From Phlegmacium glaucopus (Eukaryota; Basidiomycota; Agaricomycetes; Agaricales; Cortinariaceae): a stretch of 64,000 nucleotides of DNA. The notes below the pieces were generated by a model. The model worked only from the letters and a program-made list of their open reading frames with translations. It made no database searches and was not told the origin of the DNA. Of this stretch, positions 33,119-44,841 are shown piece after piece; position 1 is the stretch's first letter; each line of letters opens with the position of its first letter. The position numbers and the translations under genes were made by a program. The stretch is taken from contig MU130242.1 of assembly GCA_015039465.1 (NCBI GenBank), positions 1 to 64,000 on the forward strand, in the 5' to 3' direction.

Positions 33119-36100
33119 TCAAGCTTGTGTAGCTGCAAGATCGGCACGGCTGAAAGATAAGATCGCATGTCAGAACAACCCCCCAAAAAATTAGAAATCC
33201 AACGCACTTTCTAAGGGTATCATACAAAAACTTGTAACTGCGCAGATTGCCTTTAAGACGCCTGATGTCGAGACTGAAGGTATCGTTCAAACGGTCCAGC
33301 CGGGTTAATTCAACCGAGAATCGAACTTCATCACCTGCATCCTGGGTCGGGTCTCCAAACGCGATGTCCTGCATCAACAGAGGTTCGTTCACGACCACAG
33401 ACGTCTCATCATCGAAAGGCAAGGATGGTTGTGAAGAACTTGGTCCATGACCGGACACCTGCGATGATTGTCGACGCATAAGCAGTCCACGCAGCATACC
33501 ACCAGTTCCGGAGAACGCCGAAGGCGAAGGAAGCGGCAGACCACGCTTATCAATCTGAAGGGGGGGAAAAATTAGGGTACAAAAACATACAGATCGATAG
33601 AACTGATAAAAAAATAACTGACCCCATTTGAGGCAGCACTTCCAACCATCGTCACAGCGGCCAAATTGGTAGTAGGACCAGCAGAGCCAGCGCCAGCAGC
33701 AGCAGCAGCAGCGGACGAACCAACAGCATTTTTCTTTTTCTTTGTGCGGATACACCTATACTTGTATTCGCTCTCCAATTGGATTTCGACGCCCATTCCT
33801 TCCAATACTTTTTTGACATGGGCCATGACTTCGGGGGGTGGTCGAGTAGTGATTGTTGTCTGATCTACAGCACCGTGATGGATACGAAGTTGACCGTGGG
33901 GGTGTGTTTTATCGGGAGTGTGATGAGGGTTAGACCCGCCACCAACAGTAACGGAATTACGGAAACGCGCGACCAAGCTCGTTGTTGTTGCAGCCTCTAA
34001 GACAGAACTCGCGGAACGTTGTGGATGACCTCCCTGTGGTACAGATGAAGAAACATGTCGTTGAGCACCTGGCATTGAAGTAAGGACAACCTGGACAGGA
34101 GCTACCCCGATTTCACCACTGACGACCTGCGTCTGATCCACGGTATTGCTGGACGCAGAGAAGCCCCTACGATACTTGGACTGGCTTGATGCAATACCTT
34201 TCTCCTTCGACACGTCCTCTTCCTCCGTAGAGAATCCGACCGAATCTCTACCTTTTGACTTAGTCCTAAACCATTGCATAACCTTACGGGCCTTGCTTGT
34301 CGACGCTTGCAGCCCGTTGACATCCCCAAAATCCTGCGAACCAGGAAGACCAGCACCTTCACCAGTTGGAAGGCTGGTGTTTGTTGGAGGCAAGACAGCA
34401 CTTTGTGGATGGGGAGGGCTAGTTACACCAGTAGGGATAGGGGGAACAACAGTGAGCGGGGTGCTCGTCATTCGACCTTTCCTGTTTCTAATAGAGCGAC
34501 TGAATGGCTCTACCATGACAGTCAAAGTATTCCTCCTCGACTTTTTGGCTGTTTCCTTATCTGTGCCGACGGGGCTTAAAAGTACAGACGTCGCACTAGC
34601 TCGTCCTTCAGAAGGCACAAGCGTAGTGCTGCCTTGCAAGCTCTTTGTGCTTCCTTCAATAACGCTATTCGGTATCTGACCAAATCCCGAGCTAAAGATT
34701 TTGCTGAGACCAAGCTTGTCAATGCTTGATTTGCCTTTCTTATGGCCTTTCTGGATTGATGAAGTGGAATTTTGGCTGCCAGTATCCTTGTCCTTTTCCT
34801 GCTGGGTAGAAGCACGAGGGGTTGGGGGTGGAGAAGATATATTGACAATTAATGAATCTCCCAACTGTTGGGTGCCATTAGGATCGTTGGTGCGAGACGC
34901 TTTTGGTGGTGTCTGTTTTGTTGGTGTGGCGTTATTGGATGACGAGGTGGTAGGATTCTTTGTAGTCGTAGGGGAACGATAAAACGGCTGTGGGTTAGAG
35001 GCGGAAGGAACAACGATAGGCGATGGCGGCAAAGGTTTTGAGCTACTCTGCGACACTCTCCTTTCTTTCGTCGTCGTGGTAGGCGGAGTTGGTGGAACGA
35101 CACCATTTTGCTGTCCATTCGTACCCTGGCTTTGACTGCCGGTCCGCTCTCTGCGTTTTTCGTCGCTCCTCCTTGTATTCTTTGATGATGGTTCGTCATA
35201 CTCGACTTGAATGGTATGCCTAAAACCGCCAGCATTACCGGAGGTGGTTTTCTGACCTTTAGGCGAGGAGGGGTTGGGAGCAAGAGTTGAGGCACCACGA
35301 GAGATTTCGTCAGATGCAGATGGTTTTGAACTTGTATCGGTTATAACAGCCCCATTGTTTATGCTGACATTCCCCGGACCGGCGAAGGGGTCGTCTTCAC
35401 TAAGTCCAAGAGCAGCAGGGCTACCATAGGTTTTCCGGGCGGTTCCATTGTGGGTTGGAGTAGTATTAACATTGACCAGAGGAGAAGAGGCCGTCGACTG
35501 ATCGAGAGACGAATCATAAAGGTACTCTGGTTGTGTAGATCGACTGCGACTTCCGCTTGGAGTTGTGGCTTCGTGATTCGGACGATAACTTTGCGTTCTA
35601 GGAGGCGAGATGGGTCCATTAGCCACAACATTGGCCTTCATCTGTTTCTGGTAGGCTTGACGCTTCTGCTGGTGTTGATCCAATGCCGCCTTCTCCAATT
35701 CCTCCACGGTTTTCCCAAAGGCATTGGGTTGGCCATCGGTACGGATTGAATGATAGGCACCGAGCCAAGGATGACGCATTACACCATCCAAAGTTGTACG
35801 ACGGTTTGGATCGGGAACGAGCATTAAACCAAGGAGATCACGGGCTTCCGTGGATATATAATCGGGGAAGGATAATGGGGTGCTGACGATGTATCTGTAC
35901 AGGAGATTAATGTTATCACCATCCGGATTTGCAGGATCGTCGTCAAATGGTAGGTAGCCAGCGAGCATAGCGTAGAGAATGACTCCACAACTCCAGATAT
36001 CAACTGCACTGCCGACATAAAGTCCTTCGCTGATAACAAGCTCGGGGGCAGCATAACAAGGGCTTCCACAAGAAGTTTGCATGAGGTCATCTGGGCGGTG

Positions 36101-36962
36101 TTCAAATCGGTTGGCGAAGCCAAAATCTGTGATTATGACATTGCGATGACGGTCGAGTAGTAAGTTCTCGAGTTTGAGATCTCGATGAACAATTTTTTTC
36201 TGGTGGATGTACCAGACGCCTGAAATTAGCTGAGAGAAAAGTTTTGCTGCATCTCTCTCGCGAAGATAGCGATGTGCGAGGATGTGATCGAAGAGTTCAC
36301 CTCCAGAGGCATATTCCAGAATAATTCCAATGTATTTATCAGTTTCTATGACATCGTATAAACGAACGATGTTTGGATGCTTGAGTGTCTAAGGTAAAGT
36401 TTGAGATTAAGAATATTTTGAGATAGAAGCCAAGTACCTTCAAGACCTCGATTTCTCGTTCTACTTTGGACATTCGAACTGTACCGTCCACATTTCCTCG
36501 ACGAATTAACTTGACGGCAACTTCTTCACCCCATCGAATGTGAAGGCCTAGCTTTACTTTGCCAAACTCACCCTCTCCTAATGTCTGGAGGAGGAGATAA
36601 GGGCCAAATTTTGGAATGGTACGCCGAGGATGGGCCGCTGTGTATGCAACAGCCGCCGGATGAGAGTAAACATCGGTGGCAGGAGCTATATCGTCATCAC
36701 GGGTTTGGGGGTTTCCTGATTGGTGTGAGGTGGCAGTAGGCGACGTCACTGTATGAGAGGCACGTTGCTGGCGTCTGGAGGGTCCTGACGCCGTGGATGG
36801 TGCAGGGGCCATTGTGTGAGCTGCAACCGACATTGGGCGGGTGAGGGATGGGTTGGGGACCGATGATGGGCTGGATATCGTGGAGGGATTATTATGGCGT
36901 GACGGGCCCGAATTTGAGTCCATGGATGGTATCTGTAGACTGGCGGATGTTGAGAGTGCCAT
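33119..36962 (-). CDS. Kin4-like CAMKL serine/threonine kinase with C-terminal KA1
   Basis: Exons 36962-36438, 36388-33623, 33554-33208 and 33149-33119 give 1222 residues. A disordered Ser/Pro/Thr N-terminus precedes the kinase: glycine loop LGEGEFGKVKLG, VAVKLIRR, catalytic loop VHRDLKLENLLL, ITDFGFANRF, and T-loop SCGSPCYAAPELV. A very long Ser/Thr/Pro-rich linker (about 600 residues) leads to KA1 (HHGAVDQTTITTRPPPEVM … LRSYKFLYDTLRN). The kinase sequence is of the Kin4/CAMKL group that in yeast monitors spindle position; related kinases act in polarity and stress. All catalytic residues are present. The in-frame TTG-GTG-ATG context makes 36962 the start. Confidence 0.9.
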
Positions 36963-38798
36963 CACCAACTTTGTGGAATCAACAACTTTAGGGAAACGTG
37001 GTCCCTTTAACTGATATTGATTACTGGAATTGTTCTATGACTAACCTTGTGGCACCACAGTCACTCTGGACGACGAGCAAGGTTGGTTTGTAAAAAGCTT
37101 GGGTGACAAGGCAAAAGGGTTTTCGATTCAACAAAAGGGCAACACGCACGACGTGGGAATAATTTTGTCACCCTCAATTGACTGCCCAACTTGTTCTTCA
37201 ACTTATCCTCATGTGTACATAAAATAATTCGGACGACATTCAGGTCAAATTTTAGTGTCCGCGCTACCTGATAAACCCAAATTTACAACAAGGCATCGGC
37301 ACAAACCCCAAAACTAGTATAGCTTACTGCCCATGCCGCACATGGACAAATCCGCCTAACAAAGATCTCATCAAGGTGCTATTTGGGCATTCATTTAAGG
37401 ACCGAGACTACATCTCATCTTTTGTGTGATATAGATGGCGGGTGGAACGCACATTGGAGCGTCCCTACTATGGCGTCGCTGTTTTCTGACAGCACCATTA
37501 TTTCAGAAGTATTTGACCTAAGCGAGGGTCATTTCGGTAGAAATTACAGCCATTTGCATAGATGGCAGTCGCACGCGGAATTTCATTTTAGGCCTTGGTA
37601 AAATTAGTCACGACCTTATACTGGGCATTCGCAAGATCTCTCGCGATGTCAAGATTGCAGCTATCCGACTATACGGACCTCAGTTTCTGGACTGGATGAT
37701 ATCCTTGATTGTTGTGGCTTCTATAAACAAAGCTTCTATCGCAAGTGCAGCCTGAGGACATGACAGATCCAAAGACTCGGAGAGCTACTGACTCTGAGTC
37801 ATTAGTTTCCTAATTGGAATGAAATTCCGTGTGTGACTGCCGTCCTCTATCCAAACGGTTGTAAGTTTATTAGGGATGGTTCGACTCTTCAAACTTCCAC
37901 GCCAGTCTTACAATATGTTTCGAGATCGTGGACGCGACGTCGAACTTGAAGATATATTTACTCGTAGTAACCCAAACTGTAAAATGTGGTTTATTTCGAG
38001 TTTTCGCAGGCGGCTATGTGTTTATCCAGCTGCTATGGGTACAACCTTAAGTTTTTTGGTTCGCCGACTTTTCCCGTGCTCTCAGCTTCCACGTATAAAG
38101 GAAGTTTGGTGGGTATGAGGCTCATGGTGTCCAAACAATAGCTGCGATACCCCCGATTTTAGGAGTCTGATAACGCGTCGAAGCGTGGGCCGGGCCCATA
38201 TTTTTAAGAGACAACCAGAGAAAAGAAAAAGAAACTTGATAGAAAATTAAGTTTCAGCCACGCTGCCATTCATGCAGACGGAGTGATGTGCTTGTTGATA
38301 ATTTATTATATGGAAAGCTACACAGCAGTGTTGGCGTCTGACGGGTCAGTCAACGCATAATCAAAATCCTTGCCGCGGCGCTCAATGATTTTCGTGTGCT
38401 GAGATTTAATCCGATCAGATGGATTTTCCAAAATCGCGTCGTGGAGCAAGCTTGTTCTCACTGGGGTGATATCGTGCAAAGTTCTTTGCAGTTAGAGATC
38501 CTGTGATCGCATTGGTAGATAATACAAAGGATCCGAAACGACTAGACTCCTACGTATAGCAATGAATGCTTTGAAAATTTCAAGCTTGATGGGTATATGT
38601 CAGTTGAAGCTCAACAACGTACTGGCTGATCTTGATGTCAAAAAACTGTCGTTTCGAGAAAAGCATTCCGTCGGGGCAATGTGACGTCTGCATGTTGGAC
38701 GTGATCTATTTTAAGATGAAGTACATAGAAATAGAAAAACGGAAACTGCCGCCATCATCGGTAATAATTAACACTCCGACGCACCGGGCCCTCAGTTG
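36963..38798. other. Intergenic with dispersed repeat, no gene
   Basis: About 1.8 kb. It contains the kinase promoter and, at 37625-37850, sequence shared with 8081-8200. Short open frames (37383-37601, 37876-38118) overlap or flank the repeat and have no family resemblance. Confidence 0.45.
37625..37850. repeat. Dispersed repeat, partner of 8081-8200
   Basis: tctcgcgatgtcaagattg and atccgactatac near 37640-37672 match the complement of 8100-8150, and gtgactgccgtcctct near 37827 matches 8178 in direct orientation. The copies are divergent. Confidence 0.5.
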
Positions 38799-40015
38799 AT
38801 GTCCACAATTTTTAGGCTTCTCCATGAGCGAGGCTCGCCATGGCTCAAGTCCAAAGTTCTCTTTGCAGACCATCAAGCAATCGTTCTAAATAAACCCCCC
38901 GGTCTCGTTTGCCAATTACATCGAGCCACCGGCGACAGGGCTGAAGTATGTTTTCAAGCTCAACCTTCGCTAGCGACTAAAGGTCAAGGCTAACCCTCTG
39001 TCTATAGAAAAAGTCATCATTCTATGGCTTCAATGAGGTTTTTGGTGGTGAGCACTTTTCCATATCTCTTACATTTTCAAGACTCAATCATCAACTTCAA
39101 GATATCAAGACGTCACTTAATTTGGACGATGGACCGTATTCTGTTCATCGACTAGATAAGGTGGATCTTATATTTAATTTGAAACCAATACGTTGTGGGA
39201 GTTGAATAAGTCTGGAAAAGGGGACGACAGGTTGCCTCCTTCTCGCTTTAACACCAAAGGCAGCCAAATCTTTGTCTACGCAATTTCGTGAAAAAGACGT
39301 CTACAAATCCTATCTAGCTATCGTTCGTGGAGGGTTGAAGTCTTTTTCGGGAACCTCAGGTGTTATAGAAAAGCCAATACTTTACACAGATGGACGTGGC
39401 AAAGTCAACAAGAAAGGCAAACCATCTCAAACCGAATGGGAACTCATTGGATCTTCTGTGAGGCAAGTCTTACTGCTCAGTCAACATCTCTACTTACCAT
39501 CGTAGCCTACAGCTCCGATTTCCTTGCTGAAACTTAATTTGGTCACCGGCAATAAACATCAACTCAGAATACACCTGGCACAATGTCTACAGAGTATGTG
39601 GCGTGGCATTTATGACAACTAATTCTAATTTTCTCATTCCCCTCATCATACTGCATTCTAGCACCTATCCTTGGGGACACTGTCTTTTCCCGCAAACCCA
39701 TTGGTTCGACAATCCTGGACGCGACGGTCGTGCCCAACAATCGCATCTTCTTACATAGCTCGGAGATATCATTTTTCGTGCGTCTATTTTCAAATCCTGG
39801 CCATTCACCAGCCTGATTTTCATTAGAAACATCGAACGATATCTGGTGAACGATATCGCATAGGCGTCCGTTCACCACCACCTCGAGATTTTCAAAAGAT
39901 CTGCGAGGATGTAGGCATTCCTTTGCCTTGGAAGGAAGGGGCAATCCTCGTCGACAACGAGATCGTCGAAGCTGATAGTATCCTTTCAAGTTTGTCTTCC
40001 AGTGTGTTTCCATAA
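38799..40015 (+). CDS. RluA-family RNA pseudouridine synthase, probably mitochondrial
   Basis: Seven exons (38799-38945, 39008-39047, 39102-39160, 39221-39457, 39506-39593, 39662-39777, 39827-40015) give 291 residues. VLFADHQAIVLNKPPGLVCQ opens the catalytic domain. The active-site motif is VHRLDKGTTGCLLLAL with the catalytic Asp, assembled across the 39160/39221 junction. KDVYKSYLAIVRGG, LNLVTGNKHQLRIHLA and PILGDTVFS complete the RluA pattern. There is no S4 domain. A basic N-terminus and short length fit a mitochondrial rRNA or tRNA enzyme such as Pus5. It converts specific uridines to pseudouridine. The site cannot be named from sequence alone. The gene is intact. Confidence 0.88.
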
Positions 40016-40174
40016 ATTTTACTGTGCTCTACATGTCCAATACCGCGCACTAATGCAATAATACAAATTTAAAAAAAGGGTTGGCGAAATATTTTATAAA
40101 GGACCACCGTAGTGGTATATTGACCGAAAGGGACAGGATCTCAATCGAAAATATTGCAGCAATTACACCTCACC

Positions 40175-41312
40175 TCAGCGAACTGTACTTGAGGCAGTTG
40201 CTTCATGCTTCTGGATCGTAGTGTTCAGCACTTGGCCCAAGCCAACTGCAAGGACTCCAACCGCCTGAACTGCGCTCGAAGCCAGTACTACGCCACCGGC
40301 ACCGGCTGCGATGGCAGGAATAGCAGGGATAGATCCAGCCGTGATCAATATAGCACTAATTATGCTCATGGTTTTCGGGTGTTCGCTGGTGATGTAATCT
40401 AGCGCAGTGCACGCGTTCAAGAGCCAGATAGGCACTTGCGTTTCCGCCGTTACCACTAATATGGTTTGATCACATCAGCCCAAGCAAAAAGAAAGATTGA
40501 AGTTTTTCTTACCTTCACATACGTCTAAGGTGTTAGACCGAGATGGGGAAGGACTTTTGGTTATGCGTCGTTCCTTTGGTGGACACGGGAGTTCCTTCAA
40601 CTCCGAGTCGTCCTTCGAGTTTAGGCGTCCTGGCCAGAAAGTCGTCGTGGTACCGGACCGTTGGCGAGTAGTAGGGCGTGAGGGCGCTGGCTTTACCGGC
40701 TCCTTTACCGGCTCCTCCGCTGGCTCATCGACTAAAGGCTTTCTCAAAAGCCATATGGAATTGGAACGAGAAGGAGCAGGGCGTTCGTTCTCTTCGACCT
40801 TTTCAGACTCGGAACTCTTGCGCATAAACCAGAGTCCTGATGCTTTCCCTTGGACCTTGATCGTCTCTTTAGCATCCTTGTCGATAGCCCCTAAATCCAC
40901 ATTATTTACATTCCCTTGCAAGGGATCAAGAAGAAAAAATACTCACAACCCATATTCTGCACAGCGACCTTGAACTTCTTCCAGGTCCATCGGTACTTTC
41001 CTCCATGTACCTTCACGATAACCTGTTTCAATTGGTCCAGACTATCATCCTTCGAGTTTAGCAACATTTCCAAAATCATGATGAAAAACAGTCTGCTTAC
41101 CGAGCTTTTGCCTTGGGACCCATGAAATGTTGAGCTACTTTATACCAGTACTCCTCTGGTACACCTCGTTCGATACAACCCTCTCTGACCTTTTCTAGCC
41201 ATTCATCAACCGGAAGATCTTTCTTGGGGTTTCCTAAGAATACGGGACCATCTATCCATTCGGCAAAAATTGGTTCCAAATTGAATGGCTTGAGTTTAAA
41301 TGCGTTAAGCAT
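40175..41312 (-). CDS. Conserved mushroom protein of unknown function
   Basis: The first exon begins MLNAFKLKPFNLEPIFAEWI and contains DGPVFLGNPKKDLPVDEWLE and GVPEEYWYKVAQHFMGPKAK. A middle exon ends with GGKYRWTWKKFKVAVQNMG. A third exon carries TIKVQGKASGLWFMRK and a Pro/Ser/Arg-rich region, and the last (ending 40175) has WLLNACTALDYITSEHP and a long Gly/Ala-rich hydrophobic stretch (SIPAIPAIAAGAGGVVLASS) likely to enter a membrane. The N-terminal block belongs to a family common in agaric genomes with no assigned function. Splice junctions between 41100 and 40470 follow GT-AG but were not all fixed exactly. It is tail-to-tail with the pseudouridine synthase. Confidence 0.65.
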
Positions 41313-42014
41313 CGTTTAAAAAAAAGTGCGCAGGTTGAGAAGGTGTGGGGGGGTAGTTGCCTGGCACGTAGAAATATGACCAAGTCGCAAGGTCATGGTG
41401 CGGCCGGGGTATTTAAGAGGGTGGACGATCCCTTAGCCTCATTGTTCATGTGCGGCGGATGATGGGCCCGGGTTGTGTGTTGTGTTGTACCCCGGACATT
41501 TCAAAACTTTTCGTAAACGGGGTAATGTTCCCGAGATTATATTCACAGGTTACACCCCCTGGCACAAACCGCTCGGAATTCGTGGAATACACGTTGTAAT
41601 GGTTGCAGGAAGTGATCAGAAGAGAAACGTTGTCAAAGCTAAGCTTGGCAAGAATTGTCCACCGAATTCAAATATGTAGCAGCATGACGTTTCATGGCGA
41701 GTGTCAGCAGACCCGCAGGTGGCTACAATACAATCATTAATGGGTTAATATGCAATTAAAAAATAAGTAAATCAGACTGAAACGAGCTAAAGGAACCTGG
41801 AACTGCCTTGTAGTTGAAAAATAAGCAAAGCAGAGTGGCTATCGATGACGTACTTGCATAACATGGGTATGTTGCTATCATGACACGGAATCACAGAAGT
41901 CACTGCAGAAGTCGACCATCTTCAGAAAACCGGAAGGAAGTTGAAAAAGGACATACTTATTACTAGTCACGTCATAATCCATACGCCATTCGATCATCGA
42001 TCATCGACCACTTT
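41313..42014. other. Intergenic, no gene seen
   Basis: Promoter of the preceding minus-strand gene and about 0.5 kb of unremarkable AT-rich DNA. Confidence 0.4.
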
Positions 42015-43475
42015 TCACGCCTCATTTTCGCCACAAGCTTTCTTGCTCATCCTCCAACGAACTTCCCGTTTACTCAAATCGACGAATTCCTGACAGAAGT
42101 GCACACGTGGAGGGTGAGTATCTCCATCCACCACAGCTGACAGCGTCAACAAGTAATCGACGGAACGAGGATGCAGCTCAAACGCAACCTTGTAGATTTG
42201 ACGGGCTGCAACCGCGTCGTGTGGGGTCAAAGCGAACATGAGAGAGAGGAAAATGGCATATTGGGTCCAACGAAGGCCTTGTATACATCTCATTTTCAGA
42301 TGGCGCAGTCGCAAATCCATCCGGCAGGGTTTAAAGGGAAAACGGAAGGTAGTATCTGGATCAAGGGAGAACCATCTCAAACTCTGCATGCCAGTCTAAG
42401 GTATCCAGACCACACGAGCCGCAGCTACTTCTCGATAAACTCACTAACGGGCCGAGGGAGTCTTTCATCGTATGCTAGATGATCGACGAGGCCTATGAGA
42501 TTATTGTAATAATATTCGGGTGGACTTGAGCACGGCCTGGAGAAGCAGGCGAGCAAGCACGGAAGTTCTCTCATGATGCCAGGGAAGTCAGTGGTCGAGG
42601 TAAAGGCAACGGAGATAGAATTAGGAGCGCCTGTATCGCTATGCCTTTCAAGGTGCGAATTCCGAGGTATCTCTCAAGGTTCCTTGGATAGTAGAAGTAC
42701 AGGAAAGTTTTGCTTCAATGTCAACTTAAACATTGAACCAGTTTTACTTGTAGCAGGATTCATCGTCATTCTCCATAAGGAGAGTTAAAGAAACAGAGGA
42801 GTCCGCCGTAGTACCGGCAGAGTTGTTATCCGCTTGGTGGGCAGGAGAATATACATGGCTGTGTTCAACGTTCCGTGGGTGTAGTCGCTGTGATTTTTAT
42901 TAGCCAGAACAAGGACGTAAAATATTTGATGCGTTTTACAGAATGTTGCTCAGCCAAGTCCTCGAGGAAATTTTTCGGGACGATAGTCCGTACCCAACCG
43001 AACCTTAGCCAGGGAATGACTTCTCCACAAATTAGCTCAACTTGTAAGCTCCCTTTCATTAGTTTAAGTGTGTCAATGACGGCATCGAAGAATGAGGAGT
43101 TAGTGATTCTGTCTGAAGATTTGCTTTTGAGGGCTTGAGATCATCATATGAGCTCCATTGTCACCATGAGCCTAGGCACATAATGTTAAGTGTAAAAAAA
43201 AACGATATGAAGAAATCTTTACCTTGCACTACGATAATCTGGGATCGCCCAGCCGACATAAACATAAATACGAGTTGCTTCAACTTCGGTTGAATTCTTT
43301 GGTTCAAGGTTGTCCAGTAGAATGCGTCGAGTAACATGCAACATATAAGATTTTTAGCAATAATCGCGAAATGGGTGTCGAGAAGAGTAAGACGGAGTCT
43401 ATCTCTTTTCTGAGAACTGTTGGAGGCTTGGCCTGATAGTTCTTCAAACTTTCCAGGCAGCAGCATTTTCTGCAC
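42015..43475 (-). CDS. Possible multi-exon gene of unknown function
   Basis: Several minus-strand segments look protein-coding and follow one another. 43460-43220 encodes HFAIIAKNLICCMLL and IQPKLKQLVFMFMSAGRSQI, followed by a good donor (gcaag|GTAAAG). 43110-42900 encodes DAVIDTLKLMKGSLQVELIC and GWVRTIVPKNFLEDLAEQ. Another lies around 42620-42430 (YYYNNLIGLVDHLAYDERLP), and 42290-42015 ends DLSKREVRWRMSKKACGENEA. A single exon chain could not be completed and no family is recognised. It may be one real gene or a decayed one. Confidence 0.35.
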
Positions 43476-43902
43476 TATCCTTCACTCCAGGTTCGCAATC
43501 GCGTGGGGTGTCAACATGCTGCTCGATTAAGATAGCTTGATACTTCCGTTCTGCACTCCATGGCAAGGAGTCTTAGTTTGACAATTTCGACACAAAAGCC
43601 TCATTTTTAATCGGAATAATTCCCTGGCTCGTAGGGGAAGGCTGCGCTGGGGTCTGGGGGATAGATAGTATTTCAGCATATGAAAGTTGGTTTCAGTTAG
43701 ACGTAGTCGCGGTAGGAAGAAGACTGCTGACCTCAGGTTTGTAGGAATTTATAGCTCTGTCATAAAATAGAAATGACCATCTCTGAAAAATAGTCCCTTG
43801 CTTTGGGGCCAGACTCCTTAGAACGGACTAGCCTGGGAATTGAGCACCGATTGGTACATAAAGACTTTGCCACTGGACGTCATACTAGTTGTACTATACA
43901 AA
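43476..43902. other. Divergent promoter region
   Basis: Separates the possible minus-strand gene from the macro-domain gene. No other feature recognised. Confidence 0.4.
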
Positions 43903-44664
43903 ATGGATCATCTCCAGTTCATCCTCTTAGATATATCACCCGTTATTGTTGAAGAATGGAAACGTGCATTTGCACAACATGTCCCCGACGTTATCGACAA
44001 GTTTTCTATTGTTCTATCCAGTCTAGAAGACCTATCGGACCCACATCGTCAATTCGATTGCATCGTTTCGCCCGCTAACTCATATGGCCGTCTAGATGGC
44101 TCGTAAATATATTTCTTCCTCTATTTCATGGATGATCTGATCTGATCTTATTACTCCCTTAGCTTCGACTATTACCTTGCCGAGGCTCTATCTCCAAATG
44201 ACGTGCCTGCACCTACAAGCTTCGTTCAAGCCGCACTCTACAAACAATGGAAAGGATATGCACCGCCTGGTTCATGCACCCTCATACCTCTCAAAGGCTC
44301 ATCATTTGAGAATAACTCCCATGGGTGCGCTTACATCGCCTTGTGCCCTACTATGCGCATTCCAGAGAGCGTCACATGGAATCGAGAAATTGTGTATAAC
44401 CTCATGTGGTCTCTTTTGAATTCATTGGAACTACACAACGCAGCTGTAGATGATCAGACGCCAGGTGGAAGGATTCAGAAGGTCTTGATGACAGGGTTGG
44501 GCACTGGTGTTGGTAACGTATCTGGTGAACGGTGCGCACAACAAATGGCTTTGGCCGTCAAAGATTTCCTTGATGCATCTGCGCACCCGGAAAAGTGGAG
44601 CTCGTTGAGTTGGAATGATGCGATCGAGTACGCTGAGGAAGCACGTCTTACACATGAGCTTTGA
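43903..44664 (+). CDS. Macro-domain-like protein
   Basis: Exons 43903-44102 and 44163-44664 give 233 residues. The ADP-ribose-binding signature reads FDCIVSPANSYGRLDGSFDYYLAEAL, later LIPLKGSSFENNSHGCAYIALCPTMRIP and LMTGLGTGVGNVSGERCAQQMA, which is the loop-rich pattern of macro (Appr-1''-P processing-like) domains. The usual NAAN/GGG features are altered (PANSYG, DGS), so hydrolase activity is uncertain while nucleotide binding is likely. The ATG at 43903 has good context (acaaaATGg). An 8-bp hairpin spans the stop codon (44653-44671). The KRE33 gene starts 178 bp downstream on the same strand. Confidence 0.8.
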
Positions 44665-44671
44665 GCTCATG
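44653..44671. terminator. Hairpin across the stop codon of the macro-domain gene
   Basis: catgagct-ttg-agctcatg is a perfect 8-bp inverted repeat with a 3-nt loop. The stop TGA (44662-44664) overlaps the loop and the start of the right arm. Whether it acts in RNA (readthrough, 3' end formation) is unknown. Confidence 0.4.
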
Positions 44672-44841
44672 CTTTGCGATGAAGAAAATTGAATCGTTCT
44701 TGTATTAATATTGCGATGCTTGTATTTCTGGTATATTCTCGTTACTTTTAAAATTGGTTCTGAGAACGCTGTGTGACAATAATGCGTGTAACATCACTCC
44801 CATAATTTTAGGCGTCCCTCAGGTTTTCTGAAAATATTTCT

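Noticed and set aside
34146..34679. 177-codon plus-strand open frame opposite the kinase linker
   Set aside because: Antisense shadow of a Ser/Pro-rich coding exon; composition reflects the other strand.
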